From positions 1 to 38,449 of the forward strand of contig DSAB01000061.1 of assembly GCA_011388275.1 (NCBI GenBank): a DNA stretch of 38,449 nucleotides, given 5' to 3'. The stretch is from a bacterium. GTDB lineage: Bacteria; Zhuqueibacterota; QNDG01; DSAB01. The position numbers and the translations under genes are program-made. Below the pieces are notes generated by a model that saw only the letters and a list, made by a program, of their open reading frames with translations, did not search any database and was not told where the DNA came from. The first letter of the stretch is position 1. Every line of letters begins with the position of its first letter. Positions 16,677-25,843 of the stretch are shown here, in pieces.

Positions 16677-17786
16677 TCACTGTTTCGACGTTTTTCCGCC
16701 GCCGGCCGGAACGCCCGGCAGAGGCAGCAGGGTGTGGACGGCCCTGCGCGCGGTCTCGACCCGCAAGGTTTCCATGCACCGCTTCGGACATTCGGACGCG
16801 TAATAGCAGCCGCATTCCATTTCAGGAGACAGAATCACACCCCGGTCGTACAGATAAAACTCATGGGGATTGAATATGTTGTTGAACAGAACCAGCCGCT
16901 TTCCCAGACCGATCGCCACATGCATGGCCATGGTCACGGCCGTAACCATCAGGTCGATTCCATTGACCAGATGGATGAATGTTTTCAGATCGAACACACC
17001 GAAATAATCGGCTCCGCTTCGATTTGCAATGCGGCGGTTCTTCTCATGCTCTTCCGCCCCACCCAAAAGCACAACCTGGTATCCGTCCTCCATGAGCATG
17101 CCGGCCAGTTCGGACCAATATTCCTCGGGCCAGAGCCGGGATTTCCATCGGCCGCCGCATCCGGTGTTGAGACCCGCTTTGGGCCGATTCGAATCCAGCG
17201 GCCAGGAGGGTTCGGTCAGCGTGTCCTTAAGTATATAGGGTTCACCCTTGAACGAATAGCCGCACATCTCGAATATTTCTTCCATGTAATGCTTTCGGTT
17301 GGCGCGGTTGACATCGTCCCACAGCCCGGTCAGCCATTTTCGGCGGGAGGCCGTATCGTCCAGCGGCCTGCAGCGCCCCCATTCATCCATTCCGAATCCC
17401 GTCTTGCGCACCGCCTCGAGGGTCTCGGTCAGACCGATGGCCATGGGGTCTTTGTCCAGATTGATGATCCAGTCAAACCGGGCGGCCCTGAGCCATTCCA
17501 GGTTCCCGGGGGTCGCGTCCAGAATCCGGTCCACGTGCGAGGCGGGCAAGATTTCGGGTGTTTCGGTCAGCCATGTGATCAAGGCGCGCGGATTCGACTG
17601 CCTGAGAGGCACGAGCAGCGGAGTGGTTCTCAGCACATCGCCGATCGCCCCCAGCTTGATGATCAGAACACGCTGTTCCGACGGCTCGTAATCGAAACAG
17701 GAGCCGCAATGCACTCCCTTCAGTTTGTGAGGACCGCATGGCCGGTCACCCCGAAAATGCCGGCAATCAGATTTGATGGATTTCAT
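16677..17786 (-). CDS. Heptosyltransferase-like GT9 glycosyltransferase with N-terminal Cys cluster
   Basis: The 369-aa protein is related to ADP-heptose:LPS heptosyltransferases (GT9). VLIIKLGAIGDVLRTTPLL is the family's N-terminal motif, and the donor site includes GLNTGCGGRWKSRLWPEEYW and VLLGGAEEHEKN. Before the GT9 fold there is an extra segment with CRHFRGDRPC (Cys8, Cys17) and Cys27-x2-Cys30, which may bind zinc or an iron-sulphur centre. ATG 17786 is chosen because this segment begins just after it; ATG 17813 is in frame but would increase overlap with the upstream GT4 gene, which already overlaps by 20 bases. A conserved Cys-rich tail (YYASECPKRCME) near the C-terminus may complete the metal site. 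The sugar added is uncertain. Confidence 0.86.
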   Translation of the reverse strand: MKSIKSDCRHFRGDRPCGPHKLKGVHCGSCFDYEPSEQRVLIIKLGAIGDVLRTTPLLVPLRQSNPRALITWLTETPEILPASHVDRILDATPGNLEWLRAARFDWIINLDKDPMAIGLTETLEAVRKTGFGMDEWGRCRPLDDTASRRKWLTGLWDDVNRANRKHYMEEIFEMCGYSFKGEPYILKDTLTEPSWPLDSNRPKAGLNTGCGGRWKSRLWPEEYWSELAGMLMEDGYQVVLLGGAEEHEKNRRIANRSGADYFGVFDLKTFIHLVNGIDLMVTAVTMAMHVAIGLGKRLVLFNNIFNPHEFYLYDRGVILSPEMECGCYYASECPKRCMETLRVETARRAVHTLLPLPGVPAGGGKTSKQ

Positions 17787-18900
17787 GTTCAGCCAGCTCC
17801 TCGATTGCTTCAATCAGCCGCTCCCATGAGAAATTCCTCTTGATCCTTCGAACAGCCCGGATAAAAGAAGACTCGCCCCGTTCGTAAAAACGAATCACCG
17901 CATCCGCAAGAGCCCGTGAATCCCGGGGCGGAACCACATACCCGGTCTCGCCGTCGGGCACGGCCTCGGGCAGTCCGCCGACGCGCGTCACAATGACCGG
18001 CTTGTCGTAATGATACGCGATCTGAACGATGCCGCTCTGCGTGGCCGACACATACGGAAGGACCACCAGATCCGCGGCGCTGAAGTACAGGGCGACCTTC
18101 TCATTGGGAATGAACTCCGTGGCCAGAGTGACGGCATTTCTCACGCCCAATGATTCGATCAGGTCCATGATTTCGCGCCGGCCCTCGTAAAACTCTCCGC
18201 AGATCACCAGCCGAACCCGCATTTTCTTCAGAATGAACGGGAGTGCTTCCACCGCGTACCGCAATCCCTTATAGGCCCGAATAAAACCGAAATAGAGCAG
18301 AACCCTCTCGTTGCCGATACCCAGCTGCTTTCGGGCATCGTCCCGGTCGAGAGCCGAAGGAAAAATCTCGTACACCGGATGAGGAACCAGGGTGTACTTC
18401 GCCCCGGGTCGAAAGCTTAGCAGGTCATCCAGCACAGACCGGGACTGAACGATGAAAGCATCCATGAAACGCAGTCCCAGCCGGGTGAGCAGCCGGTCTC
18501 CCGGTTTCTTTTCATGCGGCACGATATTGTCGCAGACCGACAACGTGCCGATTCCCCGCCGTCCGGCCAGAAAAGCCAGAGTCGCGTAACAGGGAGCGAA
18601 AAAAGGCATCCAGTATTTAAACACCAGAAGATCGGGGTTCTGACGGCGGATCCACTGAAAAGCCCGAAGCCAGGATACCGGATTGATGGAATCCAGAAGA
18701 GCGCTGGCCCGAACCGGAATCAGATCCCTGCCCTCATCCATCTGCGTCTTTCCCGGGAAGAGGAGGGATGGATATTGCCGGGAAAATGACAGTATTTGAA
18801 CTTCATGGCCGCGGGCTTTCATGTGCCGGCTGAGCAGAGCCACATAATGGGCGATGCCTCCGCGCATGGGATACGCTGTGCCGACAATGATGATGCGCAT
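17767..18900 (-). CDS. Glycosyltransferase family 4
   Basis: The 377-aa GT-B enzyme opens with MRIIIVGTAYPMRGGIAHYV, the glycine-rich acceptor loop of GT4. The C-terminal donor domain includes VLLYFGFIRAYKGL, ADLVVLPYVSATQSGIVQIAYHYDKPVI and VGGLPEAVPDGETGYVVPP, where the E-x7-E-like nucleotide-sugar site is expected. The ATG lies 1 base after the GT2 stop, so the genes are coupled. It probably adds one sugar of the surface repeat unit; donor and linkage are unknown. Confidence 0.92.
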   Translation of the reverse strand: MRIIIVGTAYPMRGGIAHYVALLSRHMKARGHEVQILSFSRQYPSLLFPGKTQMDEGRDLIPVRASALLDSINPVSWLRAFQWIRRQNPDLLVFKYWMPFFAPCYATLAFLAGRRGIGTLSVCDNIVPHEKKPGDRLLTRLGLRFMDAFIVQSRSVLDDLLSFRPGAKYTLVPHPVYEIFPSALDRDDARKQLGIGNERVLLYFGFIRAYKGLRYAVEALPFILKKMRVRLVICGEFYEGRREIMDLIESLGVRNAVTLATEFIPNEKVALYFSAADLVVLPYVSATQSGIVQIAYHYDKPVIVTRVGGLPEAVPDGETGYVVPPRDSRALADAVIRFYERGESSFIRAVRRIKRNFSWERLIEAIEELAEHEIHQI

Positions 18901-18901
18901 A

Positions 18902-19864
18902 TCAAACCCCTAATGACCGCCGAATGGAATACGTGTGCCGCGAAGCCTGCGACCGTGTGATCATTTCACCGAGCAATCCGATAGAGACAAATTGAATGCC
19001 CACGATCAGAAGCAGCACTCCAATGAAGAGCAGGGGTCGGTTGGTCAGGTATGATTTCTCCAGAATGCGTAAAATCACCAGATACAGGGTAATGCCAAGC
19101 CCTGCCAGGGTCGTGAGAAAACCGACCAGGCCGAACAGATGAAGGGGACGGCGCGTGTAGCGGCTGATAAAAATCACGGTGATCAAGTCCAGAAATCCCT
19201 TGAACAAACGCGACAGGCCGTATTTCGTCCGTCCGTATTTGCGGGGCCGGTGATGCACCGTCCGTTCGCCGATTCGGAACCCTTCCCATTGGGCCAGCAC
19301 CGGAATGTAACGGTGCAGTTCTCCATACAGGGAGAGAGTTTCCACGACTTCACGCCGATAGACTTTCAGCCCGCAATTGATGTCATGGATTTTGATTTTT
19401 GTCATCCACGCGGTAACCCGGTTGTAAATGATCGAAAGAACGCGCTTGCTCCATGGATCACGCCTTTTCTTCTTCCATCCGGAAACCAGATCCACATCCT
19501 CGAGCGCTTCGAGCAGGCCGGGAATTTCAGCGGGATCGTCCTGAAGGTCGGCATCCAGCGTGGCCACATCGGTTCCCCTGCAGGCCCTGAAACCGGCGGC
19601 CAGGGCGTCGGATTTGCCCATGTTCCGCCGAAACTGAATCACCTTGACGCGTGGGTCGGACCGGTGCAGGGCTTCCAGAACCGCGAAGGAGCCGTCTGTG
19701 GAGCCGTCATCGATGAAAATCATTTCGAATGAACGGTTCAGGGGATCACACGCCCGGCAAATTTCGTGATAGAGCTCACGAATCGAATCTTCTTCATTGT
19801 AAAGAGGGATAATCACCGACAGATCCACGGAGTTCGGCGATACGGTTGTCTGCTCAGTATTCAA
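18902..19864 (-). CDS. GT2 polyprenyl-phosphate glycosyltransferase (DPMS-like) with two membrane helices
   Basis: The GT-A domain has VDLSVIIPLYNEE, the donor motif FIDDGSTDGS and DADLQDDP, as in dolichyl/undecaprenyl-phosphate sugar synthases (DPMS/GtrB type). Two C-terminal hydrophobic hairpins follow (LFGLVGFLTTLAGLGITLYL and PLLFIGVLLLIVGIQFVSIG). It likely loads a sugar onto undecaprenyl phosphate at the inner membrane, which a GT-C enzyme such as the YfhO-like protein could use. The start is taken as TTG 19864, which has GGGAG about 9 bases upstream, lies just inside the DUF4292 stop (11-base overlap) and precedes the conserved region. An ATG at 19939 would overlap 86 bases. The protein is 320 aa. 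Confidence 0.88.
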   Translation of the reverse strand: MNTEQTTVSPNSVDLSVIIPLYNEEDSIRELYHEICRACDPLNRSFEMIFIDDGSTDGSFAVLEALHRSDPRVKVIQFRRNMGKSDALAAGFRACRGTDVATLDADLQDDPAEIPGLLEALEDVDLVSGWKKKRRDPWSKRVLSIIYNRVTAWMTKIKIHDINCGLKVYRREVVETLSLYGELHRYIPVLAQWEGFRIGERTVHHRPRKYGRTKYGLSRLFKGFLDLITVIFISRYTRRPLHLFGLVGFLTTLAGLGITLYLVILRILEKSYLTNRPLLFIGVLLLIVGIQFVSIGLLGEMITRSQASRHTYSIRRSLGV

Positions 19865-20609
19865 TGATCTCAACTCCCTTTGGAATGGACAGTTCACACC
19901 AGCCGGCCGGCAGTTTCCGATTGACCCATATCCGTTCATAGAACAGATTCATACGCTGCCTCTGCCGGTAATCGGCAAGCCGGATCAGGGCGGGCAGCCG
20001 GACCGGTCCGTATTTTCTGAAACGCATGCCCTCCCAGGTCCAGATTGGCGTTTCATCACGTTCCCATTGCACACAATGGGTCACAACCGGTCCCCGGTGA
20101 TCCACAATCAGATGACGCCTCCCCGCTCGTCTCAGATGATAGCGGCCTCCCTCCTGATAAACCGTATCTTCGAATGCGGCCGGCCGGGGAACGAACAGCC
20201 CCGTGTAACGGAGAATGGTCTCTGTGGATTCCAGTTCAACGGGAAGCATGTCATCCAGAATCGCTCCAACCCTCCCCCGGTAAGCGACATGGTCTCTGGG
20301 ATAATAGAGAAACGAGCTGTCTCCGTGAAACACGGCATGAAGCACATCAATACCCAAAGGGCCTTTCACCTTGACCCACAGAGAATCCGGCTGCCGGAAT
20401 TTCAGCTGAATCGAACCGCGGAAAGCCTGCTCCGGAGTTGTCAGAGTCAACTCTCCCCAGCCCTCAAAAACCACCAGCTTCTCCGCCTGATCAAAGATTC
20501 GGCCGATCAGATCCGCCGCCGATTGAGGCGGCAGCGGTCCCCTTCGAAACGGAGCCATGCACGTGATGGACAGACAAACCGCCAGGAGCCCTGCCTGCCG
20601 AAGTCTCAT
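19854..20609 (-). CDS. DUF4292-like outer-membrane lipoprotein candidate
   Basis: The 251-aa protein has a short hydrophobic export signal (about 5-17) ending near Cys17 (SITC), a poor lipobox. The body is rich in beta-strands: FEGWGELTLTTPEQAFRGSIQLKF and PDSLWVKVKGPLGIDVLHAVF resemble DUF4292/LolB-like proteins. A LolB-like fold would give a role in carrying or receiving lipid-linked material in the outer membrane. It follows the TPR lipoprotein by 2 bases and precedes the GT2 gene with overlap. I am fairly sure of the family and unsure of lipidation. Confidence 0.72.
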   Translation of the reverse strand: MRLRQAGLLAVCLSITCMAPFRRGPLPPQSAADLIGRIFDQAEKLVVFEGWGELTLTTPEQAFRGSIQLKFRQPDSLWVKVKGPLGIDVLHAVFHGDSSFLYYPRDHVAYRGRVGAILDDMLPVELESTETILRYTGLFVPRPAAFEDTVYQEGGRYHLRRAGRRHLIVDHRGPVVTHCVQWERDETPIWTWEGMRFRKYGPVRLPALIRLADYRQRQRMNLFYERIWVNRKLPAGWCELSIPKGVEIIEY

Positions 20610-20611
20610 GC

Positions 20612-22294
20612 CTATTCCTCGAGGCCTTTTAGCTTGGCACGTATCGTCTCGTTTTCCGGATCAAATTCCAGTGCCTTGCGCCAGGCATTCGCCGCCTCGG
20701 CGTCCAGACCCATTGCCCGGTACACATCCCCCAGATGATCGAGCACTTCAGGGTTTTCTTTCATCAGAGCGTTGGCTTTTTCAATATAAAACCGGGCCTT
20801 TTCCAGATCCCCCAGCAGAAAATGGATCCAGCCTCTCGTATCCGAATACGCCGGGTTTTCCGGTTCCAGATCCAGGGCTTTCCTGACCATGACCAGAGCC
20901 TCGTTCAGCCGTACTTTGCGCAGCGCCAGACTGTAACTGTAATTGTTCAGAATCAGCGGGTTGTCCGGTTCCAGTTCGAGCGCCCTTTGAAAAAGGCTGT
21001 CCGCCTCTTGATATCGCCCGGCTGCCTCATGAATGCCGGCCAGACTTCCGATCACGGTCACCCATCGCGGATTCAGCCGCAATGCCGTTTCCAGGTGGGG
21101 AAGTGCTTCTTTCGGGCGTTCCAGCTGCTGAAGCACGGAACCCAGGTAATAATGACCCAGAGGAGTCTCGGCATTCAGCTGCAGACCGCGGCGCAAAAAG
21201 GGAATGGAAGCCTCCAGACTGTCCATATGAACCTGACAGATTCCGGCAAAGAGCCACCCCCAGAACAATTCGGGTTCCAGTTCGGTCACTTTAAGAAAAC
21301 GGGGATAAGCCTCCTCAAACGTGTTCCGGTCGAGAAGAATACGTCCTTCGTCAAGATAGGCACGCCAGTCATCGGGCCGTCTTTTCTGAATGGCTTGAAA
21401 AACACCGAGAGCATTGGCCGTATCGCCCGTTTCACGATGAATACGGCCGATCTCCAGCCAGGATGCAATGTCCGTGGAATCGAGTGAGACAGCCGTTTGA
21501 TACACAACCAGGGCCTTGTCCCATTCGGTCCTGCTGATATAGATCCGGGCCAGCCGGGCCCTGGCGTGAGTCAGCTTCGGTGACAATTCAAGGGCTTTGT
21601 TGTAATGCTGTACAGCCTGAACCGTGTCACCCATGGCCTCTCGCGCTATACCCGCTCCATAATATCCAAAACCCCGTGAAGGATCCTGCTCGACAAGCCG
21701 CTGATACACGGCTTCCGCCTCTTCAAAACGATGGAGATTCAGGTTGAGTTCGCCCACGACCAAAAGCACATCCGGATCCGGAGAATCCTGAAGGCCGATC
21801 ACTCGATCGTACATGTCCAGGGACTCTTCCAGTCGGCCGGTCTCCATAAAAATTTCAGCCAGATGATAATGAGACTCCATGTGATTGCTGTCACGGGACA
21901 GGATATCGCGGTAGACGGTCTCGGCCTCATCCCACGCCTTTCGGGCCACATAAAACCGGGCCAGGAGCAGCCGGGCTTCTGTCAGGTCGGGATCCAGCCT
22001 CGCGGCCTTCTGCAGATAAATAAACGCGCTTTCGGCCTTGCCCAGAAACAGATAATTTTTCGCTGCGGCCAGGTAGATGAACGCGGCCGTGGAATCATAG
22101 AGCAGAGCCTCCTGGTACGACAGAAGAGCCGCGGAGTAATTCTCGTCCATATCGTATAAGACGCCATCCACAAAACGGTTTAGCGCCCCGGGATGATATT
22201 CCTGTTCCCTCGAAACCTTGTTTTCGGGCATCAGGGATACCCGCGGCGCGCAACCGGCCGCTATCAGAACAAGTACAAGAGTTTTCTTCAGCAA
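20612..22294 (-). CDS. TPR-repeat lipoprotein
   Basis: The 560-aa protein has a lipoprotein signal LVLVLIAAGC (Cys15), a short linker and then about fourteen tetratricopeptide repeats to the end (for example ALYLSPKLTHARARLARIY-type units). Such repeats form a superhelix that binds proteins, often in outer-membrane assembly or polysaccharide export complexes. The start is TTG 22294, with GGGAG about 6 bases before it; an ATG just upstream is out of frame. It is the first gene of the leftward polysaccharide operon. A role as periplasmic or outer-membrane scaffold for export is inference. Confidence 0.9.
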   Translation of the reverse strand: MLKKTLVLVLIAAGCAPRVSLMPENKVSREQEYHPGALNRFVDGVLYDMDENYSAALLSYQEALLYDSTAAFIYLAAAKNYLFLGKAESAFIYLQKAARLDPDLTEARLLLARFYVARKAWDEAETVYRDILSRDSNHMESHYHLAEIFMETGRLEESLDMYDRVIGLQDSPDPDVLLVVGELNLNLHRFEEAEAVYQRLVEQDPSRGFGYYGAGIAREAMGDTVQAVQHYNKALELSPKLTHARARLARIYISRTEWDKALVVYQTAVSLDSTDIASWLEIGRIHRETGDTANALGVFQAIQKRRPDDWRAYLDEGRILLDRNTFEEAYPRFLKVTELEPELFWGWLFAGICQVHMDSLEASIPFLRRGLQLNAETPLGHYYLGSVLQQLERPKEALPHLETALRLNPRWVTVIGSLAGIHEAAGRYQEADSLFQRALELEPDNPLILNNYSYSLALRKVRLNEALVMVRKALDLEPENPAYSDTRGWIHFLLGDLEKARFYIEKANALMKENPEVLDHLGDVYRAMGLDAEAANAWRKALEFDPENETIRAKLKGLEE

Positions 22295-22497
22295 GCCATA
22301 CTCCCAACCGTCAAATTTTTAATGTATTGACTTTTAATGTATAATAAAACACCGGTTTTTCCAAGAAAAAAATGGGCATGGCCGGTGCCTGATCACAACC
22401 CATGCACGTTCCGATCATGAAAAAGTTCCCCGTCGGACCTGTCCGTCATGCTCTTTTTGCTTTATTCATACCATTTGCCTTTGTATATTACAGGTGA
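22295..22497. promoter_or_regulatory. Divergent intergenic region between the TPR gene and priA, with a direct repeat
   Basis: This 203-base AT-rich gap must hold the start signals of the leftward polysaccharide operon and of priA. TTTTAATGTAT occurs twice (22317-22327 and 22332-22342), 15 bases apart. TATAAT lies on the + strand at the end of the second copy, but no good -35 is spaced 16-18 bases from it. The repeat may be an operator; no regulator can be named. Confidence 0.4.
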
Positions 22498-24918
22498 ATG
22501 TCCGGCGAGAAACACATATGGGTCGATGTGGTATTTCCCCACCCTCCCCTTCGGCGGCTCACCTACCGGATTCCGCCGCATCTGGAAGGCATTCGGCCCG
22601 GCCACCGCGTGCTGGTGGAACTCGGCCGGCGGCGGGTCACGGGATTTGTGGCCGGCTTCTGCGCGAAACCCGACATTCCGGAACCCAAAGAGATCCTGGA
22701 CATGATGGATCCGGAACCGGTTCTGTCTGAAGAGCTGTTCGAACTGACACAGTGGATCTCCCAATACTATATCGCTTCTCTGGGTGATGTGATCCGCACG
22801 GCACTTCCGCCGGGAATCCACCAGAGAAGCCGGCTCATGGTCCGCCGGAACGCGGAAGCGCTTCCTCCTGACCTGTCCGCTTCGCAGCGCCGGCTTTTTG
22901 AAAGGATCACTGCCGACAGATGGTGCCCGGTTTCCTCGCTGGAACGGGATCGCCGCGAGAGCATCCGGTATCTGCTGAACCGGTGGCATGCCCGGGGCCT
23001 TGTGTCTCTTGAAACCGTCCTGGAAAAAGCGCGCACGCATCCGCGAACGGAAACCTGGATTCACCTCATTCAATCTCCGCAGCCGGAGACCCTGGCCTCC
23101 ATGGAATCGCGCGCTCCCTGTCAGGCCCGGATTATGCGGATGCTTATTCAGGAAAACCGCCCCGTGCCGCGTTCCAGCATTCCGGCCGCTCTGTCCGTTC
23201 TGCGATGTCTCGAAGAAAAAAACTGGATCCGTCTGGAACAGCGTGAAATGGTTCGGGACCCTTACGCCGGTGTTCAGGGAGAAAAAGCGCTCGTCGAAGA
23301 GCTCACCGATGAACAGAAGCGGGTGATCGAGACTGTGGAGCCCGCTTTGGAACAAGGGATCTTTCAGCCTTTTCTGATCCATGGTGTAACCGGCAGCGGA
23401 AAAACACAGATCTACATCGAATGCATACGCCGGGTTTTAGCCCGTTCACAGTCGGCCCTGGTGCTCATACCGGAAATTTCGCTCACCCCACAGGCCGTTC
23501 AACGCTACAAAGGCGCCTTCGGCCGGAATGTGGCCATGCTTCACAGCCGCATGTCACACGGCGAACGTTTCGACGCCTGGAGACGGATACAAAGAGGCGA
23601 GGCCCGTATCGCCGTGGGTCCCAGATCCGCGGTTTTCGCGCCTCTTTCCGGACTGGGACTCATCGTCGTGGATGAAGAGCATGATTCCTCCTACAAACAG
23701 ATCGACCCCTCGCCGCGTTATCATGCGCGTGACGTCGCCGTCATGCGCGCCAAGGTCAATCGATGTCCGGTTCTTCTGGGTTCCGCCACACCGAGTCTGG
23801 AATCCTATCACAACGCCGTGAAAGGCAAATACCGCCTGTGCCGCCTTTCCAGGCGTATCGACGATATCCCCATGCCTCGGGTCAGCCTGATCGACCAGCG
23901 GGACAGGGGAAAGGAATCGATTCTTTCTTTGGAACTGAAAGAACAGATCGATGCCTGTCTTGAGCAGAAAGGACAGGTGATTCTTCTGCAGAACCGTCGG
24001 GGATACGCCTCGCTGCTGCGCTGCGCCGCGTGCGGAAGAATCGAACAGTGTCCTCATTGTGATATATCCCTCACCTATCATCGGACACAGAGACGCCTGT
24101 TGTGCCACTATTGCGGTTTTGAGCGTCCCGCCCCGGATCAATGTTCCGTGTGCGGCGGCGCCACACTGACCTACCGGGGTGTGGGAACACAGCGGGTGGA
24201 AGAGGCCCTGGCACAAACCTTTCCCGGAGTCCGCGTTCTCCGTATGGATCAGGACACCACACGGCGCAAAGGCGCGCACGACCGCATCCTGCACCGGTTT
24301 CAGTCCGGTGACGGGGACATCCTTCTGGGCACTCAGATGGTGGCCAAGGGGCACGATTTTCCCAATGTGCGTCTGGTCGGCATCATATCCGCTGACACGG
24401 GACTGCATTTTCCCGATTTCCGCGCCGGCGAAAAGACCTTTCAGCTGCTGACCCAGGCTGCGGGCAGAGCGGGAAGGCGTGACCGGTCCGGAGAGGTCTG
24501 CATACAGACCTTCTCTCCGGATCATCCTGTCCTGCGTCTGGCGGCCCGGCAGGACTACGACGGGTTTTACCAATGGGAGAGCGAGGCGAGGAAACCCCTG
24601 AATTATCCGCCCTGGGGCCGCCTGGCCGTGATTCTCTTTCGAGGGAAAGATGAAAACCGGGTTCAAAAGGCTTCCGAGACCATGGCCGGACTCATTGCCC
24701 CGTACAAGGGCCTGGATGTGCTCGGTCCCGCGCCTTCACCGCTGTCGCGCATCAGGGAGATGTACCGGTACCAGATGATTTTACGGACTTCCATGGATGA
24801 CCCGGCGGGCAAAAAAATGCGTTCTCTGTTACGGTTTGTTTTCAACCGGTACTGGGAGCAGAAAGGCTTTCCCGGGGTTCGAGTCAGCGTGGACATCGAC
24901 CCGCAGGATTTATTATAA
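22498..24918 (+). CDS. priA: Primosomal replication-restart helicase PriA
   Basis: The 806-aa PriA reloads the replisome at stalled forks. The N-terminal 3'-end-binding domain begins with VDVVFPHPPLRRLTYRIP. Helicase lobe 1 carries Walker A GVTGSGKT (296-303) and DEEH (392-395). A zinc-binding insert has eight cysteines (509, 512, 518, 521, 536, 539, 549, 552), and lobe 2 includes LLGTQMVAKGHDFPNV and TQAAGRAGRRDRSGE. All key residues are present. AGGTG lies only about 4 bases before the ATG at 22498; the homology begins just after it, so no other start is better. It stands alone, divergent from the polysaccharide operon, 179 bases before the next gene. Confidence 0.97.
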   Translation: MSGEKHIWVDVVFPHPPLRRLTYRIPPHLEGIRPGHRVLVELGRRRVTGFVAGFCAKPDIPEPKEILDMMDPEPVLSEELFELTQWISQYYIASLGDVIRTALPPGIHQRSRLMVRRNAEALPPDLSASQRRLFERITADRWCPVSSLERDRRESIRYLLNRWHARGLVSLETVLEKARTHPRTETWIHLIQSPQPETLASMESRAPCQARIMRMLIQENRPVPRSSIPAALSVLRCLEEKNWIRLEQREMVRDPYAGVQGEKALVEELTDEQKRVIETVEPALEQGIFQPFLIHGVTGSGKTQIYIECIRRVLARSQSALVLIPEISLTPQAVQRYKGAFGRNVAMLHSRMSHGERFDAWRRIQRGEARIAVGPRSAVFAPLSGLGLIVVDEEHDSSYKQIDPSPRYHARDVAVMRAKVNRCPVLLGSATPSLESYHNAVKGKYRLCRLSRRIDDIPMPRVSLIDQRDRGKESILSLELKEQIDACLEQKGQVILLQNRRGYASLLRCAACGRIEQCPHCDISLTYHRTQRRLLCHYCGFERPAPDQCSVCGGATLTYRGVGTQRVEEALAQTFPGVRVLRMDQDTTRRKGAHDRILHRFQSGDGDILLGTQMVAKGHDFPNVRLVGIISADTGLHFPDFRAGEKTFQLLTQAAGRAGRRDRSGEVCIQTFSPDHPVLRLAARQDYDGFYQWESEARKPLNYPPWGRLAVILFRGKDENRVQKASETMAGLIAPYKGLDVLGPAPSPLSRIREMYRYQMILRTSMDDPAGKKMRSLLRFVFNRYWEQKGFPGVRVSVDIDPQDLL

Positions 24919-24969
24919 TTGTTTCCAAATGTTAAAATTATCGCATTTAAAATTGAAATGAAAGACCGC

Positions 24970-25004
24970 CGGACAGCGCCATTGTGAACGTTGGTCCGCT
25001 TTTT
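24970..25004 (+). terminator. Possible weak terminator after priA
   Basis: CGGAC (24970-24974) can pair with GTCCG (24994-24998) around a 19-base loop, followed by CTTTTTG. The stem is only 5 bp, so this is a weak candidate. The rest of the 179-base gap is AT-rich and shows no clear promoter, though one for the metallophosphoesterase-MglAB group is likely here. Confidence 0.3.
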
Positions 25005-25097
25005 GCAGGATAACTCATTGTTTTATTTTTTGTTGAACCTGATCGGCGGGATCCCTTGTTTACAGCGGGGTCCGCGCGTGAGGAGGATCCATCTCTT

Positions 25098-25826
25098 TTG
25101 AAAATCGGTATTGTATCCGATATCCATGGAAATCTGGAAGCCCTGGAAACGGTTCTCGGCAGCCTTCAGGAGTACGGCGTTGAACGGATTCTTTGCCTCG
25201 GTGATCTGGTCGGATACGGTCCCGATCCCGTGGCTTGCGTGGAACGGATCATGGACACGGCGGATATTGTGGTCGCCGGAAACCATGACCAGGCTGTTTC
25301 CGGCCTGATCGACATGGATCGATTCAACACCCAGGCCCGTGAGGCCATCGAATGGACACGCACGCAGACCACGCGTGAAATCAACGACACGCTGGCCGGT
25401 CTGCCCCTCACGGTGAGCGGGGATTCGATGACCGCGGTTCACGCCGCTCCGTTCGAACCCGAAGCGTGGCATTATCTGTTGACCGAAGCCGAAGCGCGCC
25501 GAGGTTTCTCTTTTCTGAAAAATCCGGTCTGTTTCGTGGGTCATTCACACATCCCCCTGATTTTCATCGAAGACAGGGACGGAAACATAACCATGGAAAC
25601 CGCCGCATCGATCCATCTCGAAAAGGACAAACGGTACATCATCAATGTAGGCAGCGTCGGACAGCCCCGTGACAATGACGCCCGGACCTGTATGGGTCTG
25701 TGGGATACCACGGCTTCCGAATTTGTTCTGGAAAGGCTGCCCTATCCGGTGTGGCTGGTTCAGGAAAAAATGGCCCGGTTCGAATTGCCCGTTTCATTGA
25801 TCGAACGATTGTCGTTTGGAATATAA
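25098..25826 (+). CDS. Metallophosphoesterase (YfcE/MJ0936-like)
   Basis: The protein of about 242 aa has the calcineurin-like metal-site motifs in order: SDIHGN, GDLVGYGPDP, GNHDQ, TAVHAAP and VGHSH, so a two-metal phosphodiesterase or phosphatase active site is complete. NVGSVGQPRDND is typical of the MJ0936/YfcE group. TTG 25098 is chosen, with AGGAGG (25081-25086) about 11 bases upstream and homology starting at LKIGIVSDIHG; TTG 25056 is in frame but adds an unlikely 14-residue leader. It is followed after 17 bases by the MglB-like gene and probably shares its operon. Its substrate (cyclic dinucleotide, Ap4A, protein phosphate) cannot be told from sequence. Confidence 0.9.
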   Translation: MKIGIVSDIHGNLEALETVLGSLQEYGVERILCLGDLVGYGPDPVACVERIMDTADIVVAGNHDQAVSGLIDMDRFNTQAREAIEWTRTQTTREINDTLAGLPLTVSGDSMTAVHAAPFEPEAWHYLLTEAEARRGFSFLKNPVCFVGHSHIPLIFIEDRDGNITMETAASIHLEKDKRYIINVGSVGQPRDNDARTCMGLWDTTASEFVLERLPYPVWLVQEKMARFELPVSLIERLSFGI

Positions 25827-25843
25827 ACAGCGGAGAAAACAGA

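Noticed and set aside
16152-17843. 563-codon + strand frame opposite the methyltransferase and GT9 genes
   Set aside because: Shadow of two clear genes with complete family motifs; its composition is not protein-like.
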